Origin: Collinsella sp.
GTDB lineage: Bacteria > Actinomycetota > Coriobacteriia > Coriobacteriales > Coriobacteriaceae
NCBI GenBank assembly: GCA_022713905.1
Contig: JAIHTM010000157.1
Location: 1-9,037 of the forward strand
Direction of reading: 5' to 3'
Length of the DNA stretch: 9,037 bases
Part shown: piece by piece, positions 1 to 6,753 of the stretch
How positions within the stretch are numbered: the first letter of the stretch is position 1
Layout: each line of letters opens with the position of its first letter
Notes under the pieces: model-generated
Seen by the model: only the letters and a program-made list of their open reading frames with translations
Databases searched by the model: none
Told to the model about the DNA's origin: nothing
Program-made: the position numbers and the translations under genes

Positions 1-26
1 TGGTAGGTTTGGGAGATGAGGCTGGG

Positions 27-623
27 ATGGATAAGGCTGAGTTGCGGCGGGCGGTGATTGCTCGGCGCGATGCTCTTGATTTGGATGTTCGGACGGCGAA
101 GTCTACTGTTGTATGCGCGCGGCTTGTTGAGCTGATGGAGTCCAGCGGCACTGCGGGCCAACGCACCGTTGCCGTCTATGCCGCCATGGGTTCCGAAGTC
201 GACCCCGCCGCGTTTGCCGCCGCGGCCGCCGCGCGTGGCTGGCGCGTAGCCTATCCATGCATGCTATCGGCAAGCGACGCCGCCGCATGCAGCCAGCGCA
301 TGTGCATGCGGGCAGTCTCTGCCGGCGATGCGTCCAAGGCCCCGTTTATCGCTCATCCCACGCGAGCCTTCGCGGCTACGGATATCGACAGCAATCGCTG
401 CCCCATCGTGCCCGCCGCCGAGCTCGACATGGTTGTCGTGCCGCTCGTGGCTTTCGACCGCACCGGCGCGCGCCTAGGCTACGGCGGCGGCTGCTACGAC
501 CGCTACCTGCCCACGCTTTCGGCAACATGCCAGGTCGTCGGCATCGCCTTTGACGAGCAACGCGTCGACCACGTTCCCACCGACGCCCACGACCTGCCGC
601 TACCCAACATCATCAGCGCCTAA
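27..623 (+). CDS. 5-formyltetrahydrofolate cyclo-ligase (5,10-methenyl-THF synthetase)
   Basis: This cytoplasmic enzyme uses ATP to convert 5-formyl-THF to 5,10-methenyl-THF, returning the stored folate form to the one-carbon pool. The 198-residue product has the family's usual length. Its N-terminus has the typical basic KAELRR stretch (residues 3-8). The phosphate/ATP-binding signature RLGYGGGCYDRYL lies at 149-161, with Cys where many homologues have Tyr. The C-terminal HDLPLPNIIS stretch (188-197) matches the usual family ending. The ATG at 27 is preferred because it gives the family-typical N-terminus and has GGGAG at 11-15; an in-frame TTG at 9 would add six residues and overlap that binding site. 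The gene converges with metA, with 23 bp between stop codons. The first 38 codons contain almost no C in third position, unlike the rest of the gene. Family assignment is secure; catalytic details come from the family, not tested here. Confidence 0.93.
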   Translation: MDKAELRRAVIARRDALDLDVRTAKSTVVCARLVELMESSGTAGQRTVAVYAAMGSEVDPAAFAAAAAARGWRVAYPCMLSASDAAACSQRMCMRAVSAGDASKAPFIAHPTRAFAATDIDSNRCPIVPAAELDMVVVPLVAFDRTGARLGYGGGCYDRYLPTLSATCQVVGIAFDEQRVDHVPTDAHDLPLPNIISA

Positions 624-646
624 ATGCCGGCGCGTCTCTCGGCAGC

Positions 647-1573
647 CTAGTGCTCCTCGCCGGCTCGGGCTAGGTCGTAGGGCGTGGTCTGGTAGACGTA
701 GTAGTTGAGCCAGTTGGTGTAGAACAGCTGAGCCTGGCTGCGCCAGACGTTGCGCGGCTCGGCCGTGGGGTCGTCGTTTGGGAAGTAATGCGCCGGCACC
801 TCCGGGTTGAGCCCGCGCTTCACGTCGCGCTCGTACTCCAGGCGCAGCGTGTCGGTGTCGTACTCGGGGTGGCCAAAGACAAAGAAGCGGCGGCTGTCGA
901 CCGACTTGACGATGTACAGGCCCACCTCGTCGGACACGGCCACGACCTCAAGCTGCGGTTCGGCCTCCACGTCCTCGCGGCGCACATCGGTGTTGCGCGA
1001 ATGTACGGCATAGAAGCGGTCGTCGAAGCCGCGGACCAGCGGGCTTTGCGGCTTCACCAGATAATGCTCGAACACGCCACTCGCCTTTGCCGGCAGGTCG
1101 TACTTCTGGATACCGTAATGATGGTACAGGCCGGCCTGCGCGCCCCAACAAATGTGCAGCGTAGAGTGCACGTGCGTGGTGGACCAATCCATGATCTGGC
1201 AGAGCTCGGGCCAGTAGTCGACCTCCTCGAACGGCATCTGCTCCACCGGGGCGCCCGTGATGATCAAGCCGTCGTAGTGGATGTCGCGGATGTCATCGAA
1301 CGTGCGGTAGAACGTCTCCAGGTGGCCGGCGCTCACATGCGTGGCCTCGTGCGTCTTGGTACGCAGCAGGTCCACCTCCACCTGCAGCGGCGTGTTGGAG
1401 AGCTTGCGCATGATCTGCGTCTCGGTAGCGATCTTGGTGGGCATGAGGTTGAGGATGAGCACGCGCAGCGGGCGGATGTCCTGGTGCAGCGCGCGGTACT
1501 CAGTCATGACAAAGATGTTCTCGCTCTCGAGCTGCGCGGCGGCAGGGAGGGCGTCTGGAATGCGAATGGGCAT
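647..1573 (-). CDS. metA: Homoserine O-acyltransferase MetA, predicted acetyl-CoA type
   Basis: The enzyme acylates the hydroxyl of L-homoserine, the committed step of methionine synthesis, in the cytoplasm. The 308-residue product is full length for the MetA (glutamine-amidotransferase-like) family. The numbering matches E. coli MetA at the active site: nucleophile Cys142 in HICWGAQAG, and the His235/Glu237 pair in FGHPEYD. Residue 111, in GAPVEQMPFEEV, is Glu; in this family Glu111 is associated with acetyl-CoA use and Gly111 with succinyl-CoA, so I predict a homoserine O-acetyltransferase despite the MetA fold. The ATG at 1573 is preceded by AAGGAGC about 6-7 nt upstream. The gene stands alone, convergent with the folate gene and divergent from the dehydrogenase gene. 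I found no convincing riboswitch or promoter in the 211-bp divergent gap. Confidence 0.96.
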   Translation of the reverse strand: MPIRIPDALPAAAQLESENIFVMTEYRALHQDIRPLRVLILNLMPTKIATETQIMRKLSNTPLQVEVDLLRTKTHEATHVSAGHLETFYRTFDDIRDIHYDGLIITGAPVEQMPFEEVDYWPELCQIMDWSTTHVHSTLHICWGAQAGLYHHYGIQKYDLPAKASGVFEHYLVKPQSPLVRGFDDRFYAVHSRNTDVRREDVEAEPQLEVVAVSDEVGLYIVKSVDSRRFFVFGHPEYDTDTLRLEYERDVKRGLNPEVPAHYFPNDDPTAEPRNVWRSQAQLFYTNWLNYYVYQTTPYDLARAGEEH

Positions 1574-1741
1574 GGATGCTCCTTACGAGTCAGTTGCAGC
1601 TATGGTACAACGAGCGGCCCCATTCGCGCGAGCACATCGCCCAGCGATGCCGCCAACGGCCCAAAACGCCCCAAAAGTAGAAATTAAGGCATGTCTCTAA
1701 AATCTGCTGCACTTTAGCCTAGCAAAGTAACGGCAGGACGC

Positions 1742-1747
1742 TACAAT
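1742..1747 (+). promoter_or_regulatory. Predicted -10 element (TACAAT) for the dehydrogenase gene
   Basis: TACAAT differs from the sigma-70-type consensus at one base and sits 37 bp before the ATG at 1785, leaving a leader of roughly 30 nt. The best -35 candidate (TAGCAA, 1720-1725, 16-bp spacing) is weak. The -10 overlaps an in-frame upstream ATG at 1746, which argues that this ATG is not the translation start. Prediction from sequence only. Confidence 0.5.
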
Positions 1748-1784
1748 GTTTCAACGCGAAAAACTCGGCCGAAAGGATACTCAT

Positions 1785-2762
1785 ATGTACCAGACGCGTA
1801 AGATCGGTGTGGTCGGCCAGGGCCACGTAGGAGCACATGTCGCCAACAGCCTGCTTATGCAGGGCATTGCCGATGAGCTGTACCTGTGCGATATCAACGA
1901 GGCCAAGGTGACGTCCGAGGTCCAGGACCTGCGCGACTCCCTTTCGTTTGTCCCGTATAACACCAAGATCGTCAACTGCTACGACCACTACGAGGAGCTG
2001 GCCTGCTGCGACGTCATCGTCAACGCCGCCGGTAAGGTCGCACTGGCCGCCGGTAACCGCGACGGTGAGCTGTTCTTTACCACCGATGCCGCCCGCACCT
2101 TTGCCAAGCGCATCGTCGACGCCGGCTTCGACGGCATCTTCGTGAGCATCTCCAACCCCTGCGACGTCGTGTGCACCGAGCTGTGGCACCTGACCGGCTA
2201 CGATCCCAAGAAGATCATCGGCTCGGGCTGCGGTCTGGATTCCGCACGCCTGCGCACCGAGATCTCCAAGAAGGTCGGCGTGAGCCCCAAGTCCATCGAC
2301 GCCTGCATGATCGGCGAGCACGGCTTTAGCCAGCTGGCCGCCTTTAAGGCCGCGACCATCGCCGGCAAGAGCCTGACTGAGCTTCAGGCCGAGAACCCCG
2401 ACAAGTACGCCTTCGACCACATGGAGGTCGAGGAGCTCGCGCGCAAGGGCGGCTATGTGACCTACCAGGGCAAGCAGTGCACCGAGTACGCCGTCGCCAA
2501 CTCCGCCGCGCGCGTCTGCGCCGCCGTGCTGCACAACGAGCACGCCGTGCTTTCCGCCTCCACGCTCATGACCGGCCAGTATGGCGAGGAGGGCATCTTC
2601 ACCTCCCTGCCGTGCGTGATCGGTGCCGAGGGCGTCGAGGAGGTCTACACACTCGACCTGTCCGAGCACGAGCTCGAGGGCTTCCACAAGAGTTGCCAGC
2701 ACATCCGCGACAACATCGCCCAGCTCGACTGGTGGGATGCCGAAGCCTACGACGCAAAGTAG
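1785..2762 (+). CDS. NAD-dependent L-2-hydroxyacid dehydrogenase (LDH / L-2-hydroxyisocaproate dehydrogenase type)
   Basis: The 325-residue product belongs to the LDH/MDH superfamily, which interconverts 2-oxoacids and L-2-hydroxyacids in the cytoplasm to recycle NADH. Visible are the Rossmann GQGHVG motif (11-16), Asp36 at the end of strand 2 (NAD rather than NADP), SNP at 123-125, the catalytic Asp152/Arg155 in LDSARLR, and catalytic His179 in IGEHG. Arg92 fits the mobile-loop arginine. Upstream of it the usual LDH 'NQAPG' or MDH 'R-KPG' specificity residues are replaced by KVALAAG. Together with the EELARKGGY segment (217-224), this resembles L-2-hydroxyisocaproate dehydrogenases more than classical lactate or malate dehydrogenases, so the substrate may be a branched or larger 2-oxoacid. 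Start ATG 1785 has GAAAGGA at 1771-1777 upstream; an earlier in-frame ATG at 1746 overlaps the -10 and lacks family similarity. The final substrate call is uncertain. Confidence 0.88.
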   Translation: MYQTRKIGVVGQGHVGAHVANSLLMQGIADELYLCDINEAKVTSEVQDLRDSLSFVPYNTKIVNCYDHYEELACCDVIVNAAGKVALAAGNRDGELFFTTDAARTFAKRIVDAGFDGIFVSISNPCDVVCTELWHLTGYDPKKIIGSGCGLDSARLRTEISKKVGVSPKSIDACMIGEHGFSQLAAFKAATIAGKSLTELQAENPDKYAFDHMEVEELARKGGYVTYQGKQCTEYAVANSAARVCAAVLHNEHAVLSASTLMTGQYGEEGIFTSLPCVIGAEGVEEVYTLDLSEHELEGFHKSCQHIRDNIAQLDWWDAEAYDAK

Positions 2763-2804
2763 GGCACCGACTGCCGCAACCTTGTGAATCTAAGCGCGAT
2801 CCCA

Positions 2805-2840
2805 AGCGGGCCGCGCCGGAAACCCCCGGCGCGGCCCGCT
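2805..2840. terminator. 15-bp GC-rich hairpin between convergent genes, possible bidirectional terminator
   Basis: A perfect 15-bp inverted repeat (2805-2819 and 2826-2840) with a 6-nt loop lies between the stop codons of the dehydrogenase gene and the SIS gene. Its position fits transcription termination for both. Neither strand gives a proper U-tract after the stem: on the plus strand it is followed by CCGCC and then seven A residues. It would therefore be a hairpin-only terminator, a type proposed for high-GC actinobacteria, or a simple transcript-end stabiliser. Confidence 0.6.
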
Positions 2841-2867
2841 CCGCCAAAAAAAGATAATTCCCGTTAC

Positions 2868-3836
2868 TTAGTACTGCTCGACGCCCATGTAGCGGCGGAA
2901 CTCGGGGCTGTGGTCGAAGACCTTGCCGCGGGCGGCGCGCAGCTCGCAGCTCATCGCATAGAAGAAGATCGGCTCTAGGAACGAACGCACGCTGGCAGGT
3001 ACCTCGCCCACGCCGTACTCGAGCGCGTCGAGCACCATGATCGTGTCGGTGTGCGTGTTGAGGAACGCAAGCGCGCGCTCCTCCATGGGGCGGCACTCGC
3101 CCGCGCCGAGCTGCACAAAGTAGAACACGCCGGGCTCGGTGGCCTCGAAGGGGCCGTGGAAGTACTCGCCGGAGTGGATGTAGCAGCAGTGCTGCCACTG
3201 CATCTCCATAAGCGAGCAGATGGCCATGGCGTAGGTCTGGCTAAAGTTGGGGCCGGAACCCAGGATGTAGAAGAACTTGTGCTGCTGGCAGAGCTCGGCA
3301 AAGCGGGCGCCCAGCTCGGCGTTGACCTTCTCGCGGGCGGCAGGCAGCAGCGCGTCCATCTGCTTAAGACCCTCGTACATGTCAGCGAGCGCCTCGTAGC
3401 CCTCCTGCTGGTCGAGCAGCTCGGCGGCGATCAGAGCGCCGATACCCTGCGGGACCTCGGACTGCGGCACGCCCTCGCCCCACGGATAGACCCAGGTGGT
3501 CCACTTGCCGCTATCGATCTTGGATCCCTCGCAGTCGGTCATGGCAACGACCTCGGCACCGGCAGCCAGCGCCATCTCGCAGCCGTCGACGACCTCCTGC
3601 GTGTTGCCGCTGTGGCTGCAGGCGATGACGAGCGACTTCTCGCCGAGGCTCTTGGGGGCCATCAGGCAGAACTCACGCGCGGTGTAGACCGTCGAGGTAA
3701 ACGTGATGGCCTCGCGCTTGAGCAGCTCGTTAGCCGGCATCAGGTCGATCATCGAACCGCCGCAGGCGATCCAAAAGACGTTCTCGATCTTGCCCTTGCG
3801 CTCTATGATTTCCTGAACCAGATCATGTGCGTTCAT
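2868..3836 (-). CDS. FrlB-like double-SIS sugar-phosphate deglycase/isomerase
   Basis: This 322-residue protein has two sugar-isomerase (SIS) domains. Domain 1, about 19-150, has ACGGSMID at 24-31 and SHSGNTQEV at 74-82. Domain 2, about 186-310, has GSGPNFSQTYAM at 193-204 and SGEYFHGPFEATEP at 222-235. The overall pattern and the ending SPEFRRYMGVEQY resemble FrlB/FraB, which split phosphorylated Amadori compounds such as fructoselysine-6-phosphate into glucose-6-phosphate and an amine. Glu211 and His227, 16 residues apart, align with the Glu/His pair I recall as catalytic in Salmonella FraB. The start ATG 3836 has a strong AAGGAGGA 8 nt upstream. The gene has its own promoter and two operator-like sites, and lies 141 bp downstream of a GntR/UTRA regulator gene. 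No partner kinase or transporter is in the window, so the exact substrate (fructosamine, glucosamine or other amino sugar phosphate) is unknown. Confidence 0.87.
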   Translation of the reverse strand: MNAHDLVQEIIERKGKIENVFWIACGGSMIDLMPANELLKREAITFTSTVYTAREFCLMAPKSLGEKSLVIACSHSGNTQEVVDGCEMALAAGAEVVAMTDCEGSKIDSGKWTTWVYPWGEGVPQSEVPQGIGALIAAELLDQQEGYEALADMYEGLKQMDALLPAAREKVNAELGARFAELCQQHKFFYILGSGPNFSQTYAMAICSLMEMQWQHCCYIHSGEYFHGPFEATEPGVFYFVQLGAGECRPMEERALAFLNTHTDTIMVLDALEYGVGEVPASVRSFLEPIFFYAMSCELRAARGKVFDHSPEFRRYMGVEQY

Positions 3837-3889
3837 ACTGATGTTCCTCCTTGTGTGGCAACTTTAGACGACAGCTCGTACCTGCGGTC

Positions 3890-3911
3890 GTTCTATGTTG
3901 TCCTATTTATA
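3890..3911. promoter_or_regulatory. Proximal operator candidate overlapping the SIS-gene promoter
   Basis: On the plus strand this reads GTTCTAT-GTT-GTCCTAT followed by TTATA: two heptamers repeated directly with a 10-bp period. It matches 19 of 22 positions of the distal copy at 3952-3973. It overlaps the predicted -10 and the expected start site of the minus-strand SIS gene, the place where a repressor would block initiation. The adjacent GntR/UTRA regulator is the obvious candidate ligand-responsive protein; that link is inferred. Confidence 0.6.
3906..3911 (-). promoter_or_regulatory. Predicted -10 element (TATAAA) of the SIS gene
   Basis: Read on the minus strand, TATAAA(T) matches the -10 consensus at five of six positions. 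It lies about 70 bp before the ATG, giving a leader of about 60 nt. A -35 candidate TTTCCG sits 17 bp further upstream and is poor, which would fit either activator dependence or a -10-driven promoter. Confidence 0.5.
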
Positions 3912-3951
3912 CCACGCAAGCTATCGCTCGGAAAGTCATTTCGGCAAATTT

Positions 3952-3973
3952 GTTCTATGTTGTTCTATCTATG
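3952..3973. promoter_or_regulatory. Distal operator candidate upstream of the SIS-gene promoter
   Basis: The plus strand shows two perfect GTTCTAT heptamers at 3952-3958 and 3962-3968, with a 10-bp period. It is a near copy of the site at 3890-3911, displaced by 62 bp, close to six helical turns. It starts 5 bp beyond the stop codon of the GntR gene and lies about 60-70 bp upstream of the predicted SIS-gene transcription start. Repressor-mediated looping between the two sites is plausible but unproven. Confidence 0.6.
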
Positions 3974-3977
3974 AACG

Positions 3978-4742
3978 TTAGATGTCGAACACGTAGCGCG
4001 ATCCCACGATCTTTTGGCGGCCGAGCAGCAGAGGCTGCTCATCAAAATCGGTAAAGTACGCCTCCATGTAGAAGAGCGGCTCGCCGATCGGAACCTCGAG
4101 CAGCGGGGCCGCCTGAGCATCGGCAAGCGCAATCTCCACCGTGCAGGGATCGGATTTGAGCGGCGAACGACCCGAATGCTCGGCAACAAGCGCAAAGATC
4201 GAATTGTCGGTAAGGTCATCGTCGGCCAGTGTTTGCAGATACGGATGGTCGGCAAGCACAAAGGCGTTGTTCTCGAGCATGACGGGGACGCCGTCGGCCG
4301 TACGCACGCGCTCGACCACGATAAGCTCGCAGCCGGGCTCCACGCCAAAGAATGCCGCATCCTCGTGCGTCGCCGCGACCACCGTGCGCGACACCAGGCG
4401 CGCGCCCGGCACCATATCGTTTGCAACGCAGCCATCGGTAAAGCTCTGAACATCGCCTTTCTGGACAATCTTGCGCTTGAGCTTGGGAGCGCACACAAAG
4501 GTACCCCTCCCCTGCTGGCGGCTAAGATACCCCGCGCGCGACAGCTCCTCGATGGCGCGGCGCACGGTGATGCGCCCCACGCCGTAGGACTTCGCGAGCT
4601 CCATCTCGGATGGAATGCGCGAGCCGGTCGGATACACACCGCGCGAGATCTCGCCCTTTAGGTCGTCCATAACCTGCTGATACAGCGGCACGGCGGGCAC
4701 CTCGGCGCGCTCGGAACGCTCTGTTTTGCTCTCGGTTGCCAT
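3978..4742 (-). CDS. GntR-family transcriptional regulator, HutC/UTRA subfamily (GntR1)
   Basis: This is a one-component DNA-binding regulator of 254 residues. The winged-helix domain (about 18-85) carries the family signature: PLYQQVMDDLKGEI at 19-32, RIPSEMELAKSYGVGRITVRRAIEEL at 42-67, and the wing QQGRGTF at 76-82. The UTRA effector domain follows (about 95-254), with VVERVRTADGVPVMLENNAF at 142-161 and the closing GRQKIVGSRYVFDI. UTRA domains usually bind phosphorylated or amino sugars and often relieve repression of an adjacent catabolic gene, which fits the FrlB-like gene downstream. The start ATG 4742 lies 3 bp after the recQ stop, and its GGAG (complement of 4751-4754) sits inside the last recQ codons, so it is probably translated from the recQ transcript. 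It has a 17-residue hydrophilic N-terminal extension compared with the second regulator's much shorter one. Confidence 0.93.
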   Translation of the reverse strand: MATESKTERSERAEVPAVPLYQQVMDDLKGEISRGVYPTGSRIPSEMELAKSYGVGRITVRRAIEELSRAGYLSRQQGRGTFVCAPKLKRKIVQKGDVQSFTDGCVANDMVPGARLVSRTVVAATHEDAAFFGVEPGCELIVVERVRTADGVPVMLENNAFVLADHPYLQTLADDDLTDNSIFALVAEHSGRSPLKSDPCTVEIALADAQAAPLLEVPIGEPLFYMEAYFTDFDEQPLLLGRQKIVGSRYVFDI

Positions 4743-4745
4743 AGT

Positions 4746-6722
4746 TTACGCTCCATCCCGTGCGTGCTCGGATTCAAACTCTTCAATCGCCGTCATAAAC
4801 TGCTCACCAAAGCTGTCGGCCTTTTTCTCACCAATACCGTTGACCTGGATAAGCTCGTCGCGCGTCTGCGGGCGCAGGCGGCACATGCCGCGCAGGGCCT
4901 TGTCGGAGAAGACCATATACGGCGCTATCTCGAGCTCGGTCGAGATCTCCTTGCGGAGTGCCCGCAGACGCTCGAACAGCTCGGCGTCGTCGCCCACGCG
5001 CGGACGCTGGTCCAGCTCGGCTTCCTCGCGCAGCAGGTCCACCGCACGACGGGCGCGCGCTGAGGCCTTGCGCTTGGACGCGCGGCGCTTAATGGTAAAG
5101 GCAAAGGCCTCGTCCTCGACCTCGCCGGCGCGCGGGCCCAGGCCCACCACCGGATACTGACCCTGCGAGGTGGCCAGGTAGCCACGGCCGCACAGCTGGC
5201 CGATGATGTCCTTAATGCGGCCGACCGATTCGCTCGACAGCTCACCATAGCCGCGGTCCTCGTCCAAGTGCATCTGGCGAATGCGCTCGGTATTGCCGCC
5301 GTGGAGCACGTCGGCGATCAGCGACTTGCCAAAGCGCATGGGGCGTGTGGCAACGTAGCGCACGGCGGCGCGAGCCATGTCGGTGACGTCCTCGACCTCG
5401 AACTGCGTGAGGCAGTTGCTGCAGTTGCCGCAGCCCTCGGCCTCGTCTGCCGCGCCGTACGCGCCCGCCGCCGCATGCTCGGCCGCGGCCTCGTCGCCAA
5501 AGTAGCGCAGCATGTATTCGCGCAGGCAGCCGGTGGTGTTGCAGTAACCCTCCATCTGGCTGAGCAGACGGTAGCGGTTCTGGAGCGCCCACGCGCGTTG
5601 CTCGTCATCGAGCGCCTCGTCGGCCGCATCGCCGCGATCAATCAAAAAGCGGCGCATGCGGAAATCGTTGCCATTCCACAGCAGGTGGCAGCTCGCCGGA
5701 TCGCCATCGCGGCCGGCGCGGCCCGCCTCCTGATAGTAGGCCTCGATGCTCTCGGGCACGTTGTTGTGGATTACGTAGCGCACGTTGGGCTTGTCGATGC
5801 CCATGCCAAAGGCGTTGGTTGCGACCATCACCTGGATGTCGTCGTCGATAAAGGCGCGCTGGCTCTGGCGACGGGCGTCGTTGCCCATGCCGGCGTGATA
5901 ACGACCCACGCGAATGCCGCTGGGACCCAGTGCCTCGGCAAGCTCGCCTGCCAGCGCGTCGACGGTCTTGCGGGTCGAGCAGTACACGATGCCGCTCTCG
6001 CTCGAATGCGCGATCACGTAGTCGCGCACCCAGGCGGTCTTGGCCTTGTCGCCCATCTCCTCGCAGCCAAAGTAGAGATTCTTGCGATCGAAGCCCGTCA
6101 CCACGGTCGCCGGATTTTGCAAGCCGAGCATCTGCTGAATGTCGGCGCGCACGCGCTCGGTCGCCGTGGCGGTAAAGGCCGCCACGATCGGACGCTGCGG
6201 CAGTGAGTCAATAAACTCGCGAATCTGCAGGTAGGCGGGACGGAAATCCTGGCCCCACTGGCTCACGCAGTGGGCCTCGTCAATGGCCACGAGCGGCACA
6301 CCGATACCGCCCTTGCCGGCCGCCTCCTGCGCAAAGGCGAGGAAGCGCGGCTCGAGCAGGCGCTCGGGCGCCACGTACATAAGCTGGTAGCGTCCCTCGC
6401 GCGCACGCTTGAGCACGGTATTTTGCTGAGCCGGCGTCAGGCTGGAGTTGAGATAGCTGGGGCGCGCACCCGCCGCGAGCAGCGCGCGGGTCTGGTCCTC
6501 CATAAGCGACAGCAGCGGGCTCACCACAAAGGTGATGCCGGGCAGCATAAGTGCAGGTACCTGGTAGCAGATAGACTTGCCGGCGCCCGTGGGCATAACG
6601 CCCAACGCATCGCGACCGGCAAGGATCGCATCGACCATGCGGTCCTGGCCCGGGCGAAACGAGGTGTAACCAAAATAGGCGCCGAGCGTGTCGAGCGCCA
6701 TCTGCTGCATGCTATCGGTCAT
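4746..6722 (-). CDS. recQ: ATP-dependent DNA helicase RecQ
   Basis: RecQ is a 3'-5' superfamily 2 helicase that unwinds forks, gaps and recombination intermediates in DNA repair. The 658-residue protein is complete and has the full domain order. The helicase core (about 10-345) has motif 0 FGYTSFRPGQ (17-26), Walker A MPTGAGKS (43-50), DEAH (148-151) followed by the aromatic-rich loop CVSQWGQDFRP, motif III FTATAT (183-188), motif V VATNAFGMGIDKP (300-312) and motif VI QEAGRAGRDG (331-340). The RecQ-C zinc module is formed by Cys399, Cys431, Cys434 and Cys437. An RQC winged helix and a C-terminal HRDC domain (about 574-652) follow. The start ATG 6722 has AGGA five nt upstream, and a perfect TATAAT lies about 32 bp upstream. 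It is slightly longer than E. coli RecQ owing to an Ala-rich insert within the zinc module (about 411-430) and a basic linker (546-559). Confidence 0.97.
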   Translation of the reverse strand: MTDSMQQMALDTLGAYFGYTSFRPGQDRMVDAILAGRDALGVMPTGAGKSICYQVPALMLPGITFVVSPLLSLMEDQTRALLAAGARPSYLNSSLTPAQQNTVLKRAREGRYQLMYVAPERLLEPRFLAFAQEAAGKGGIGVPLVAIDEAHCVSQWGQDFRPAYLQIREFIDSLPQRPIVAAFTATATERVRADIQQMLGLQNPATVVTGFDRKNLYFGCEEMGDKAKTAWVRDYVIAHSSESGIVYCSTRKTVDALAGELAEALGPSGIRVGRYHAGMGNDARRQSQRAFIDDDIQVMVATNAFGMGIDKPNVRYVIHNNVPESIEAYYQEAGRAGRDGDPASCHLLWNGNDFRMRRFLIDRGDAADEALDDEQRAWALQNRYRLLSQMEGYCNTTGCLREYMLRYFGDEAAAEHAAAGAYGAADEAEGCGNCSNCLTQFEVEDVTDMARAAVRYVATRPMRFGKSLIADVLHGGNTERIRQMHLDEDRGYGELSSESVGRIKDIIGQLCGRGYLATSQGQYPVVGLGPRAGEVEDEAFAFTIKRRASKRKASARARRAVDLLREEAELDQRPRVGDDAELFERLRALRKEISTELEIAPYMVFSDKALRGMCRLRPQTRDELIQVNGIGEKKADSFGEQFMTAIEEFESEHARDGA

Positions 6723-6753
6723 GGTTTCCTAACGTCAGAATCATCTGCCGCCG

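Noticed and set aside
1..6. End of an upstream gene at the in-frame TAG (4-6)
   Set aside because: Only one codon would be visible; nothing supports a reading frame.
625..644. 5-bp dyad TGCCG/CGGCA between the convergent folate and metA genes as a terminator
   Set aside because: The stem is short with a 10-nt loop and no U-tract.
788..1687. 299-codon plus-strand open frame antisense to metA
   Set aside because: It lies over a well-conserved gene, has no domain and has a composition typical of GC-rich shadow frames.
1574..1784. SAM riboswitch or T-box upstream of metA
   Set aside because: The 211-bp divergent gap lacks recognisable core motifs of these elements; only a small 6-bp dyad (CATCGC/GCGATG, 1635-1649) is present, which is too weak to call.
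1746..1784. Upstream in-frame ATG start for the dehydrogenase at 1746
   Set aside because: It overlaps the best -10 element and adds residues without family similarity; ATG 1785 has a proper binding site.
1719..2702. 327-codon minus-strand open frame antisense to the dehydrogenase gene
   Set aside because: Long, but low-complexity (Gly, Val, Leu, Asp rich) as expected opposite a GC-rich gene; the plus-strand frame has all catalytic motifs.
3051..3974. 307-codon plus-strand open frame antisense to the SIS gene
   Set aside because: No recognisable motif; it runs through the SIS promoter and operator region, and the opposite frame is a clear SIS protein.
3837..3977. Small gene or leader peptide between GntR1 and the SIS gene
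   Set aside because: The gap is filled by promoter and operator-like sites; open frames here are extensions of antisense frames.
5268..6206. 312-codon plus-strand open frame antisense to recQ
   Set aside because: Shadow of the helicase core; no ribosome binding site or domain.
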